Shown here one piece after another: positions 43,804 through 51,983 of a DNA stretch of 64,000 bases. Each line of letters begins with the position of its first letter. Position 1 is the stretch's first letter. Origin of the DNA: Eubacterium sp. (GTDB lineage: Bacteria; Bacillota; Clostridia; Lachnospirales; Lachnospiraceae); the NCBI GenBank assembly GCA_017459945.1, contig JAFUBZ010000021.1, forward strand, positions 1-64,000, given 5' to 3'. The translations under genes were made by a program, and so were the position numbers. The notes under the pieces were generated by a model, which made no database searches, was not told the DNA's origin, and worked only from the letters and a program-made list of their open reading frames with translations.

Positions 43804-44832
43804 TTACTTTCCAAACCCGCATTTCGGGAAGGTGCAAACTTCACAGTTTAAGCAAAGGCCGCCCTCTCCGAGGTCTGCGATATCCTCTGCAGTGATCTCA
43901 TCATCCGCCATAACACGCGGTAAAACGAGGTCAAAAATCGTTCTTGCTGCATACATGACACATCCCGGCAGGCCAAGGATCGGTACCGTTCTGTCTCCTG
44001 CATCATAATAGGAAACCAGCATCATCGCACCGGGCAGTACCGGTGCGCCGTATGTTACGATCCTTGCACCCGTATCCCGGATCGCTCCCGGTGTACAGTC
44101 ATCCGGATCTACGCTCATACCGCCGGTGCAGATCACCAGCTCTGCGCCGTTTTTGATCTGTTCCAGGATTGCTTCTGTGATATGCGCTTTTTCATCATCC
44201 ACATACGTCTGTCCCAGAACTTCGGACGGGTATTCTGCTACTTTTGCTTTGATCACAGGACCGAATGTATCTTTGATCCGTCCTTTGAACACCTCGCTTC
44301 CGGTCGTTACAATCCCAACCTTTTTCTTCTGAAACGGAAGCACAGAAAAGATCGGTTCTGTTCCGCCAGCCTGTCTGGCTGCCTCCATCTTTTCCTTCTC
44401 GATCACGAGCGGAATGATACGTGTGCCTGCCAGTTTATCTCCTTTTTTCACCGGGAAATTACCATGGATGGATGCGATCATCATCTCTCCAAGACTGTTT
44501 ACCGCCAGCAGGTTTTCTCGGCGGATCTTCAGCAGACCGTCAATGTCTGCGATCAGCTCAATCTTGCCCTCTTTTACATCCGATCCATGCATGTTATCAC
44601 CTGCACAGATCTCGTATAAAACCTGTGCTGCTTCGTCTTCGTGAAGCATATTATCATCTTTTTCCCATACATAAAGATGCTCTTTCCCGACAGAAAGCAG
44701 CACCGGAATGTCTTCCTCTCTTACGACATGCCCTTTCCTGAAAACGGCATCCTTTGTCACACCTTTGATAATCTGTGTAATGTCGTGACACAAAACGTGT
44801 CCGACAGCATCCTCTGTTCGAATCAGCTGCAT
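43804..44832 (-). CDS. MoCF-domain molybdopterin-binding protein
   Basis: A 342-residue protein. The N-terminal part resembles MoeA domains; residues about 170-300 hold a MoCF/MogA-like fold (KKVGIVTTGSEVFKGRIKDTF and ELVICTGGMSVDPDD). It ends with a cysteine group (CLNCEVCTFPKC) that may bind a metal. Members of this family occur in clostridia beside MoeA; proposed roles include a second cofactor insertion or tungsten handling, not settled. Confidence 0.85.
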   Translation of the reverse strand: MQLIRTEDAVGHVLCHDITQIIKGVTKDAVFRKGHVVREEDIPVLLSVGKEHLYVWEKDDNMLHEDEAAQVLYEICAGDNMHGSDVKEGKIELIADIDGLLKIRRENLLAVNSLGEMMIASIHGNFPVKKGDKLAGTRIIPLVIEKEKMEAARQAGGTEPIFSVLPFQKKKVGIVTTGSEVFKGRIKDTFGPVIKAKVAEYPSEVLGQTYVDDEKAHITEAILEQIKNGAELVICTGGMSVDPDDCTPGAIRDTGARIVTYGAPVLPGAMMLVSYYDAGDRTVPILGLPGCVMYAARTIFDLVLPRVMADDEITAEDIADLGEGGLCLNCEVCTFPKCGFGK

Positions 44833-44892
44833 AAGAAATCTACCCCTCTTTCCCGCTTATTACGCGGTTCTTCTATGATCTCTAAATCATGA

Positions 44893-45390
44893 TCAGTCTT
44901 TTCTGGCGCATTCTGCATCAAGCCCAAGCATGATCTCCATGCCATGCTTTAACGATGGCAGAATATATACCAGTGCTTCTTCTACTGCCTTCGGACTTCC
45001 CGGAAGGTTGATGATCAGTGTATTGCCCCGAATCCCTGCTGTTGCTCTGGAGAGCATCGCGCGATCTGTGATCGTAAGTGAATAATTCAGGATCGCCATC
45101 GGAATGCCATTGACCTCTTTTTCAATCACCTTCTTTGTCGCCTCAGGCGTAATGTCCCTCGGCGAGAATCCCGTACCGCCGGTCGTCAGGATGAGATTGA
45201 TCCCGGCATCACACATTGCGATCATCTCGTTTGCCAGCATCTCTTCATCATCCGGCAGGATGATCGTCTTTACGATCTCATACCCGTTTTCTTCCATGAT
45301 CGATACGATCTTTTTTCCGCTTAAATCTTCCCGTTCTCCGGCATAACCCTTGTCACTTGCCGTAATCACACCTGTTTTAAACTTCATCAT
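44893..45390 (-). CDS. mog: Molybdopterin adenylyltransferase MogA/MoaB
   Basis: About 165 residues, one MoCF domain: GVITASDKGYAGEREDLSG near the start, TTGGTGFSPRDITPEAT and NLPGSPKAVEEAL. It adenylylates molybdopterin before metal insertion by MoeA. ATG at 45390 follows AAGGAAAG. First gene of the minus-strand operon down to moaA. Confidence 0.93.
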   Translation of the reverse strand: MMKFKTGVITASDKGYAGEREDLSGKKIVSIMEENGYEIVKTIILPDDEEMLANEMIAMCDAGINLILTTGGTGFSPRDITPEATKKVIEKEVNGIPMAILNYSLTITDRAMLSRATAGIRGNTLIINLPGSPKAVEEALVYILPSLKHGMEIMLGLDAECARKD

Positions 45391-45698
45391 ATTCTTTCCT
45401 TTCAGAAACACTATATATCAATACTATTACACATTCTTATACGTATAGTACAGTATAACAAAAATCTAAAAAAATTACAGTTAATTTCTATCCATGTTTC
45501 ATGATTGTATATGCAGATTCTGCAAGAATTGGTTTTGTTCTGTTTTGTTCTGTTTTATTCATCATCTGCATAAAACACATCCCATCCTGCATCATCGAAA
45601 GCGATCTATTCACGTTATAATGATTCTGCAAACAGAAACCACCTGTATGCAATCCACGATTTGCATAAAAGTAATCCCAACTTTGAAAGGAGTCATCT
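45391..45698. other. Divergent region with three kinds of short repeat
   Basis: No gene seen. It contains a 13-base dyad TGCAGA-T-TCTGCA (45502-45514), three tandem copies of GTTTTGTTCT-like 10-mers (45532-45561) and two near-identical 17-mers starting GCATAAAA and ending ATCCCA (45568-45584 and 45663-45679). A TATAAT is present at about 45616 facing the resolvase-like gene. These look like regulator sites. Confidence 0.55.
45532..45561. repeat. Three tandem 10-base repeats
   Basis: GTTTTGTTCT, GTTTTGTTCT and GTTTTATTCA in direct succession. The 13-mer TTCTGTTTTGTTC covering the junction (45538-45550) recurs exactly in the modA leader (49125-49137). Confidence 0.7.
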
Positions 45699-46070
45699 AT
45701 GAATTACGGATATTTTAACGCCTTCATCACAAACATCGGAGAAGAAGTACCGGACAAGGTCGAAGCGCTTCAGGAAAAAGCAGATGAGGTAATCGTAGAT
45801 TACCTGTCATCCCGCCCTGCGCTGAATGAATTGATTGAAAAACTGACTGCAGACGATACCATCTACATCTGCTCTTTTAACCGGTTTGCCAGCGGCATCC
45901 GCGATCTGGACACACTGTTAACGGAAATCATAGATGAGATCGGTGCAAACATCGTTTGCCTGGAAGAAGGCTTTGACTTCTCAACCGATGAAGGAAAGGG
46001 CGCAAGAAAGGCATTTGCTGCCGCTGTTCCGCTGATCAACGCAGACCCGCTGACAGGATTCTTTAAATAA
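45699..46070 (+). CDS. Degenerate serine-recombinase-like domain protein
   Basis: A 123-residue protein with the layout of a resolvase N-terminal domain: a first strand YGYFNAF, RPALNELIEKLTADDTIYICSFNRFASGIRDLDTLL and an EEGFDFST end. The catalytic Ser of YxRVS is replaced (YGYFN) and the DRLGR arginine pair is reduced (NRFAS), and there is no DNA-binding tail. It therefore cannot recombine DNA as known enzymes do. ATG at 45699 follows AAAGGAG. Next to molybdenum genes; role unknown. Confidence 0.7.
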   Translation: MNYGYFNAFITNIGEEVPDKVEALQEKADEVIVDYLSSRPALNELIEKLTADDTIYICSFNRFASGIRDLDTLLTEIIDEIGANIVCLEEGFDFSTDEGKGARKAFAAAVPLINADPLTGFFK

Positions 46071-46129
46071 AACCAAAACCTTTCCCTCATTCACTTTATT
46101 ACATTATTTTCTTTTCATGTTTTATTATG

Positions 46130-46169
46130 AAAACGGCAGAGCTCTTCTTTCATAAGCTCTGCCGGTTTT
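46130..46169. terminator. Bidirectional terminator
   Basis: Long perfect stem AAAACGGCAGAGCT / AGCTCTGCCGGTTTT between the convergent resolvase-like gene and modC; T-rich on both strands. Confidence 0.9.
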
Positions 46170-46174
46170 GTATT

Positions 46175-47224
46175 TCAGGCCCGCAAGAGGAGCAACGCCT
46201 CTTCCGGAAAATAGATTCGAATCTGCTTTTTCTTTGCCAGTTGTTCTGCCTTTTCTTTCTCCATGAGCAATCGCATCTTTTTCCCGTTTTCCACGCCGGG
46301 ATTTAAGACAAGTTCTGATTCAAACTGCTGTTCAAACAGATGATCTACAGTCATCTCTGCCACATTTTTTTCTCTGTTCTCATCCTCACCCGGAATCTCG
46401 ATATAGTGCGCACGGATGCCGACAAATGCCAGATCTTCCCGAATCGGCTTTTCGCAATAAAACCGGATGCCCCACTCCTCTGCCAGCAACTCATGGTCAG
46501 AGAACCGCTTTGCCGATGAAATATTTCGCACACCGGAAATACGTGCTGCCGCAACGGTCTGTGGATTCGCAAAAAACTCCCGTTTTCCCTGGATCGTCTC
46601 CATATGTCCCTTTTCCAGAACACAGACCGTATCACACAGATGATAAACCTCGTCCCTGCTGTGCGACACGAACATCACCGTCTTATCGACGCGTTTTAAG
46701 ACCTCCAGGAGTTCTTCCTCCATCTGCCACTTCAAATAGGCATCCAGTGCAGAGAGCGGTTCGTCCAAAAGCAGGATCTCCGGTTCTGCTGCCAGCATCC
46801 TGGCAAGTGCGACCCTCTGCTTCTGGCCGCCGGAAAGCTGACGCGGCAGATGCTCTTCAAGTCCGTTTAGCTGAAACATTTCAATGTATCGGTTCACAAC
46901 ATCGACAGATGGATTCTTCCCCATTCCAGCCATGATATTCTTCACAACCGTCATATTTGGAAACAGCGCATAATCCTGAAACATATACCCGACATTCCGT
47001 TTTTGCGGCGTCAGATTGATCTTCTGATCAGAATCATATAATGTCCGGCCGTTCAGCACGATCCTGCCTTCATCGGGCGTGTCGATCCCGGCGATACAGC
47101 GCAATGTCATGCTCTTGCCGCATCCGGATGCACCCAAAAGCGCAAAAATCTCCTGCTCTGCCTCAAACTTTACATCCAATGTGAATTTGCCGACTGTCTT
47201 TTTAATATCTACTTCTAATGACAT
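46175..47224 (-). CDS. modC: Molybdate ABC transporter ATPase ModC
   Basis: A 349-residue ATPase: Walker A GASGCGKSM, Q-loop, signature LSGGQKQRVALARM, Walker B ILLLDEPLSALD, and a C-terminal region of about 110 residues similar to TOBE-type oxyanion domains. It lies 45 bases after modB, whose product it would drive. Sulfate-type ATPases look similar; the ModA/ModB partners and the nearby cofactor genes favour molybdate (or tungstate). Confidence 0.9.
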   Translation of the reverse strand: MSLEVDIKKTVGKFTLDVKFEAEQEIFALLGASGCGKSMTLRCIAGIDTPDEGRIVLNGRTLYDSDQKINLTPQKRNVGYMFQDYALFPNMTVVKNIMAGMGKNPSVDVVNRYIEMFQLNGLEEHLPRQLSGGQKQRVALARMLAAEPEILLLDEPLSALDAYLKWQMEEELLEVLKRVDKTVMFVSHSRDEVYHLCDTVCVLEKGHMETIQGKREFFANPQTVAAARISGVRNISSAKRFSDHELLAEEWGIRFYCEKPIREDLAFVGIRAHYIEIPGEDENREKNVAEMTVDHLFEQQFESELVLNPGVENGKKMRLLMEKEKAEQLAKKKQIRIYFPEEALLLLRA

Positions 47225-47269
47225 ATACGTTTTCGTTCCTCTATGTGTATAAGGAGTCGCGCGCGGAAG

Positions 47270-47974
47270 TTACCACCGCTGAATATTCTTCATGTTCTTT
47301 CCTGCAACGAGGTTCATCGCAACGATAATGCCAAATGCGATGATCAAAATGATGATGACCCAGACGCCTGCCGTCATATAATCGCCATCCTGTATAACCA
47401 TCGCGATCCGCTGCGAAATCGTTGACGTCTTATGCGGTATATTTCCTGCAAGCATCGAAGTCGCACCATACTCTCCCAAAGCTCTCGCAAAGGTCAGGAT
47501 GGTTCCGGCGATGATACCGGGGCCTGCATTCGGCACGATCACCTTCCAGAAAATGGAAAAATCTGACATTCCGAGCGTACGACCCGCATAAACCAGATTG
47601 GAATCCAATTGTTCAAATGCAGCCCTGGCATTCCGGTACATTAACGGGAATGCGATCACTGTAGCCGCTATAATACAGCCAAGCCATGTCTGCACCACTT
47701 TAATACCCATATGATTGAGCATAAACATCCCGACCGGACGTCTGGTGCTGAACAACAACAGCAGGAAAAAGCCAGCTACGGTTGGCGGAAGGACCATTGG
47801 CAGCGTCAGGATGCCGTCTGCGATTGCCTTCGTCTTTGCACCTGCGCGCACGACCTTCCTGGCTGCAAAAATCCCCAGAAAGAACGACACGAATGTCGCG
47901 ACAACACCCGTTTTTAATGAGATAAACAACGGACTCCAGTCAAGCCCGGATAAGAGATCTCCCAATGCATTCAT
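47270..47974 (-). CDS. modB: Molybdate ABC transporter permease ModB
   Basis: A 234-residue permease with five or six helices. LPMVLPPTVAGFFLL and ARTLGMSDFSIFWKVIVPNAGPGIIAG (EAA loop region) are typical of ModB. ATG at 47974 follows AAGGGGAATTGTTTC. A terminator-like hairpin separates it from modA upstream, so it may be expressed at a lower level. Confidence 0.93.
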   Translation of the reverse strand: MNALGDLLSGLDWSPLFISLKTGVVATFVSFFLGIFAARKVVRAGAKTKAIADGILTLPMVLPPTVAGFFLLLLFSTRRPVGMFMLNHMGIKVVQTWLGCIIAATVIAFPLMYRNARAAFEQLDSNLVYAGRTLGMSDFSIFWKVIVPNAGPGIIAGTILTFARALGEYGATSMLAGNIPHKTSTISQRIAMVIQDGDYMTAGVWVIIILIIAFGIIVAMNLVAGKNMKNIQRW

Positions 47975-48070
47975 GAAACAATTCCCCTTACTGCAAATGA
48001 TATCCCTATTCTATCAATTCTGATAGACAGTTACCAGCTTTTTAAGTCAGAAAACATTCTTCCTGATTCG

Positions 48071-48105
48071 AAAAAAGCGCAGACAGCGAACCGCCGCCTG
48101 CGCCT
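48071..48105 (-). terminator. Terminator or attenuator between modA and modB
   Basis: GCGCAG (48077-48082) and CTGCGC (48098-48103) with further inner pairing, followed on the minus strand by TTTTTTCG. It probably lets only part of the transcripts continue into modBC. Confidence 0.75.
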
Positions 48106-48163
48106 GTATGCGATCTACATCACATATTCCGATTCTTATCAAACATATAAAGGAGTGAAAACA

Positions 48164-49096
48164 TTAATCGGTTACGTTTGTATCGAAGTAATACTTCTCA
48201 AATACAGCCTTTGCTTCATCAGATGTAATGAAGTTGATGAAATCAACTGCTGCTGCAGACTCAAGCTCATCTGCTTCCGGATTTACGATCTGAGCGATCG
48301 GATAAATAACGTCACCTGTCAGATCATACGGTACGATCTCAAGGATCTGAAGTCTGTCTTCAAGTCCATATGTGTCAGATTTATATACAGTACCCACTTC
48401 ATTGGATCCTTCGGAAACAGCTGCTGTAACCGCACCTACGTTATTGCACTCATTGATCTCGATGCCGCCAAGTGCTTCAGAAACCTGATCTGTTGTGATC
48501 TCTGCAACATCCTCTACATCTGTCTCGATCATGCCAGCATTTACAAGTGCCTGACGGGTATATTTACCAACCGGAACACTGCCGTCTGCCAGTGCGAAGC
48601 TGGAAGCGTTTGCGATATCAGAAAGACCTGTTACGGATGTGCCGCTGTCATTATATGTTACTACACAAACCTGATTATTTACGACATTATGACGTGTACC
48701 GTCAACGACAAGTGCATCATCATCCTGCAGCTGGTTCATCTGTTTCTGTGCAGCTGAGAAGAATACGTCACAGGTTGCACCTTCTTCGATCTGTGTCATC
48801 AATGTACCTGAGCTGTCATAACTCGGAACGATATGAACATTCGGCTGTGTCTCATTATACATTGTGATCAGTTCATCCAGAACAGTATTCAGACTCTTTG
48901 CCGCAAATACGGTAACGGTTGTCTCTTCAAACTGATCTGCTGCGCCTGCTTCTGGTGCCTCTTCACTAACTGCTGCCACTTCATTTGCTGCTGATGCTGC
49001 TGTATCAGCTGCATCCCCTGCGGAATTACCGCATCCTGCAAGCATCGCTGCGCCTAATGCTGCAACACATGCAATACTTAACAATCTCTTTTTCAT
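48164..49096 (-). CDS. modA: Molybdate-binding lipoprotein ModA
   Basis: A 310-residue binding protein: lipobox LAGC (Cys 22), acidic Ala-rich linker to about 58, then a ModA fold beginning TTVTVFAAKSLNTVLDEL and continuing YDSSGTLMTQIEEGATCDVFFSAA, the oxyanion-binding segment. YPIAQIVNPEADELES near the C-terminus is typical. First gene of modABC. Tungstate binding cannot be excluded. Confidence 0.92.
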   Translation of the reverse strand: MKKRLLSIACVAALGAAMLAGCGNSAGDAADTAASAANEVAAVSEEAPEAGAADQFEETTVTVFAAKSLNTVLDELITMYNETQPNVHIVPSYDSSGTLMTQIEEGATCDVFFSAAQKQMNQLQDDDALVVDGTRHNVVNNQVCVVTYNDSGTSVTGLSDIANASSFALADGSVPVGKYTRQALVNAGMIETDVEDVAEITTDQVSEALGGIEINECNNVGAVTAAVSEGSNEVGTVYKSDTYGLEDRLQILEIVPYDLTGDVIYPIAQIVNPEADELESAAAVDFINFITSDEAKAVFEKYYFDTNVTD

Positions 49097-49213
49097 GCTC
49101 TCCTCACTTTCTGAACAAATATACTTCTGTTTTGTTCATTTTTGTCTATTACACGAAAAAGTCTATACCTTTTATTTGGTTTCGTCAAGTATTGACTTAT
49201 TCAGTTTTGTTGA

Positions 49214-49603
49214 TTATTGTTGCATATGTTGCATTTGTAACGCTTGCAATGCCTGTTTCACATTATCCTGCAACATAATCAGCTCCTCTTTTGTCGCACC
49301 ATCTATATGGATCCCGCAAGTCACCGTCACATTTGCATGCAGTGTATCCGCAAGCTCCTTCGCTGCCATCTTTGCAACAACATCATCTTTATGATCCGGA
49401 ACCGTAAATGTACTTACCGTTGCAGAATACTGCATCGGTCTCTCATCCGGCAAACGACCGATTCCGATCGCGCAGGCACCAACATGCGGCTCTGTCCCGC
49501 CGGTGATCGTAACCGAAAGGTCTCTGCCACATGGGATTGCCCGAATGCATACCTCATACTTTCCTTCGCCGGCTGAGACCTGGATTATCTTTTGATCTTT
49601 CAT
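49214..49603 (-). CDS. lpdD: LpdD-type subunit of gallate decarboxylase
   Basis: A 129-residue protein resembling LpdD, the small component required with the UbiD-type LpdC for gallate decarboxylase activity. The core VTITGGTEPHVGACAIGIG and HANVTVTCGIHIDGATKEEL match the family. ATG at 49603 follows AGAGG; the open frame extends to 50065, but that part reads as non-coding. It lies 5 kb from lpdB and lpdC on the other strand, with the TRAP genes between. Confidence 0.8.
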   Translation of the reverse strand: MKDQKIIQVSAGEGKYEVCIRAIPCGRDLSVTITGGTEPHVGACAIGIGRLPDERPMQYSATVSTFTVPDHKDDVVAKMAAKELADTLHANVTVTCGIHIDGATKEELIMLQDNVKQALQALQMQHMQQ

Positions 49604-49766
49604 AGTAATACCTCTTTCACAAATTCTTGTTTGTGCGCATAAGCTTCTGCGTCGCAGACGGCGTATGACTGCTCGCAGGCAATACGACGGATATGACGCA
49701 GGGTAACGGACACGAACAATAAAGTCACGCGACCAAAGGGAGCGGGGCGAGTTGTGAGTGGACGTA

Positions 49767-49799
49767 GGATGGTGAGAGTTGTAAACAACGAAGCCATCC
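49767..49799. repeat. Nested hairpin
   Basis: Outer arms GGATGG/CCATCC (49767-49772, 49794-49799) and inner arms GTTGT/ACAAC (49778-49782, 49785-49789) around a two-base loop. Confidence 0.6.
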
Positions 49800-50038
49800 G
49801 TCAGCTTATGAGCACTGTGACCATCCGCCGGGCTGGCCTTTCTTTTTGTATTTGTCAGTCCTTCAAGCCCCTTTTCAGACATACGAACTGACTTGTATCT
49901 GTCTGGTGCCAGTCCGAAGATATCTTCTAAATCGTTCCGGGCTGACCTGACTCGCTTTTTCGGGGGCTCCCGGAGCTGTAATCTGAAATATGGACTGACA
50001 GGATGCGTTGGGGAGTCAGTTCTACAGGAGCGAAACCA

Positions 50039-50093
50039 ATCGCCTGAGCTGACATAGCAGATCAATGCGTCAGTCTGACCATATCTAGGCGAT
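50039..50093. repeat. Nested inverted repeat
   Basis: Outer seven-base arms ATCGCCT (50039-50045) and AGGCGAT (50087-50093) enclose CTGAC (50049-50053) and GTCAG (50069-50073), giving a two-stage stem. Confidence 0.6.
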
Positions 50094-50191
50094 ATAGTTG
50101 AACTGACACGATGCGACTATACTTACCAAACACTTTATTTTCAAGATTAAAACTCCTCTACAAACACGTATTTATACTTCTAACAAACACA

Positions 50192-50226
50192 AGGGGCGCC
50201 GCCAAATATGGCAGACGCCCCTCTTT
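50192..50226 (-). terminator. Terminator of the TRAP transporter operon
   Basis: GGGGCG / CGCCCC outer stem with inner GCC/GGC, 42 bases past the DctQ-type gene stop; T-rich on the minus strand. Confidence 0.8.
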
Positions 50227-50267
50227 TCCATTTCATTGATCCATCGTTCCGCACTCGGACCTGTATA

Positions 50268-50771
50268 CTATTGCTCTATCTTTTGCGCATGTGGCGTCTC
50301 TGCAAAGTACTCCAATGCGCTTAGTATAAGCGTTAAGGTAAATAATGCAAATCCGATCGACAAAAGTACATAGAACGGCGGATACGGAATATGCAGAACC
50401 TGTGAACTGGTTCCTGCAGCGCTGACAACGCTGATCTGCTTAAAGGACTGTATCAGCATAAAGATGGAGAACAGTGCTACGATGCACTGAATGCATCCAT
50501 TTACGATACATCTGACCTTCGGCGGGAACTTGTTGACAAACAGATCCACACGTACATGTCCGTTTTCCAGCTGTGTCTTTGAGAAGCACAGGAACATCAT
50601 AACAACCATGGATAACTCCACCAGCTCGATGTTACCAAGCACACGCTTGCTGATCGTCAGCTTCATGACGATGTCAATAACCGTAACAGCCATCGCAAAC
50701 AGTAATGCAAACATGGAAACGTAAGACACGCCGCCACATATTTTTGTTAACGCACCGCGGAACTTTTTCAT
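50268..50771 (-). CDS. TRAP transporter small membrane subunit (DctQ)
   Basis: A 167-residue four-helix protein. ELSMVVMMFLCFSKTQLENGHVRVDLF is the DctQ signature region. It links the DctM channel and the DctP binding protein. Last gene of a DctM-DctP-DctQ operon, 50 bases after the binding-protein gene; ATG at 50771. Confidence 0.92.
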   Translation of the reverse strand: MKKFRGALTKICGGVSYVSMFALLFAMAVTVIDIVMKLTISKRVLGNIELVELSMVVMMFLCFSKTQLENGHVRVDLFVNKFPPKVRCIVNGCIQCIVALFSIFMLIQSFKQISVVSAAGTSSQVLHIPYPPFYVLLSIGFALFTLTLILSALEYFAETPHAQKIEQ

Positions 50772-50821
50772 AGAAATGACCCCTTTCGGAATAGTATAAT
50801 CAGTCTCTTGTTACGAACCGA

Positions 50822-51907
50822 TTATTTTGCTGCATTCTCAATGCACTCTACAGCTTTGTCATAGATTGCCTGGCCGTCATAGCCCTTGTCGTTCATAGCT
50901 GCGATCCAGTCATCTGTTGTCTTCTGGAATGCTTCTTCCAGTTCTGCTCTACCAGCATCATCAAACTTGTAGCACTTGTCAGCTACAGCTGCCTTTGTCT
51001 CATCTTCAACAGCATCCCAAGCTTCTGTGTACTGAGCGGAATTAGCGGAAACATCATCCAGAACCTTCTTCAGATCATCCGGAAGGCTATCATACTTCTG
51101 CTTGTTCATCATCAGGAAGTATGTGGAAACGCCAACGTTCTCATCCAGATAGTAGCCAATGGTCTCATCCAGCTTGAAGGAGCTGATTGCATGCCAGTCA
51201 GTGATGCAGGCCTGCATCTCGCCCTTGTCCAGGTTGCTGTACAGATCATTGATCGGGCACGGAGTCGGGTTAGCGCCTACATTCTGTACAAACATGGTTG
51301 GCGGGCCGGAGTTCGCACGTACGTTCATACCAGCCATATCTTTGATGCTTGTCAGCTTCGTATCTGTTGTAGAGATCGGAGACTGGCAGTTGGTGTGCAG
51401 GAACAGTACATGGAAGTCTGCATATTCATCCTGCATATAGTCTGTGGTATTCCAGAATTCCCAGATTGCTGCGGAACCCTGTGTTGCACGTGAGATATCA
51501 AGACCCGGAAGCTGGAATACTTCGGTTACCGGGAATGTATCCGGGAAGAAGGACTGAAGTCCCCATCCGATATCGCATGTGCCGTTCTTGATCATATCAA
51601 CGGTATCTTTCGGGCCACCCATTGTGCCGCCGTGCATAACCTGAATATCAAGCTGTCCGCCGGAAGCCTCTTCAACTGCTGCTGCCCATGCATTCAGGAA
51701 CTGACCTGTTGCTGACTGCTCCGGATCATGCTGATGTACGATCAGAGTATAGGTTTCGCCGGTATTCTCAACCGCTGCTGTCTGCTCTTCGCCACCTGCT
51801 GAAGCTGCCGGAGCTGCTGCATCGCCGCCACCTGAGCCGCCGCATCCTGCCAGCATACCTACTGCCAGAACACCTACACAAAGTAAGCCAATGATTCTCT
51901 TTTTCAT
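50822..51907 (-). CDS. TRAP transporter binding lipoprotein (DctP)
   Basis: A 361-residue DctP-type protein. Lipobox LAGC (Cys 22), Gly/Ala-rich linker, then a fold with the family pattern GGTMGGPKDTVDMIKNGTCDIGWG and DMAGMNVRANSGPPTMFVQNVGANP, whose Arg contacts the substrate carboxylate in relatives. A carboxylic acid substrate is therefore expected; an aromatic acid such as gallate would suit the neighbourhood. ATG follows GGAGGAG. Confidence 0.92.
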   Translation of the reverse strand: MKKRIIGLLCVGVLAVGMLAGCGGSGGGDAAAPAASAGGEEQTAAVENTGETYTLIVHQHDPEQSATGQFLNAWAAAVEEASGGQLDIQVMHGGTMGGPKDTVDMIKNGTCDIGWGLQSFFPDTFPVTEVFQLPGLDISRATQGSAAIWEFWNTTDYMQDEYADFHVLFLHTNCQSPISTTDTKLTSIKDMAGMNVRANSGPPTMFVQNVGANPTPCPINDLYSNLDKGEMQACITDWHAISSFKLDETIGYYLDENVGVSTYFLMMNKQKYDSLPDDLKKVLDDVSANSAQYTEAWDAVEDETKAAVADKCYKFDDAGRAELEEAFQKTTDDWIAAMNDKGYDGQAIYDKAVECIENAAK

Positions 51908-51983
51908 GTTTCTCCTCCTTTTTTTTAAAGAATGACTATATGTGAATGCTTAGGTTTCGCCCACCTAGGCACAATCACCGTAT

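Larger units (their letters stand above)
49604..50267. other. Gene-free 0.66 kb segment with repeated CTGAC/GTCAG and hairpins
   Basis: A minus-strand frame is open through 49604-50065, but its translation is low-complexity, Arg/Ser-rich and has no ribosome site, so I treat it as non-coding. CTGAC or its complement appears at least eight times between 49855 and 50106. The phrases ACTGACAGGATGCG and ACTGACACGATGCG recur about 108 bases apart. Hairpins lie at 49767-49799 and 50039-50093. It could be a structured RNA, an operator array or a decayed element. Confidence 0.55.

Noticed and set aside
45699-46070. Active integrase or resolvase indicating a mobile element
   Set aside because: Catalytic residues are absent, and I see no attachment site or transfer genes around it.
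49604-50065. N-terminal extension of the lpdD-type frame by about 154 codons
   Set aside because: Composition is Arg/Ser-rich and repetitive, family members start at the ATG at 49603, and a ribosome site precedes that ATG.
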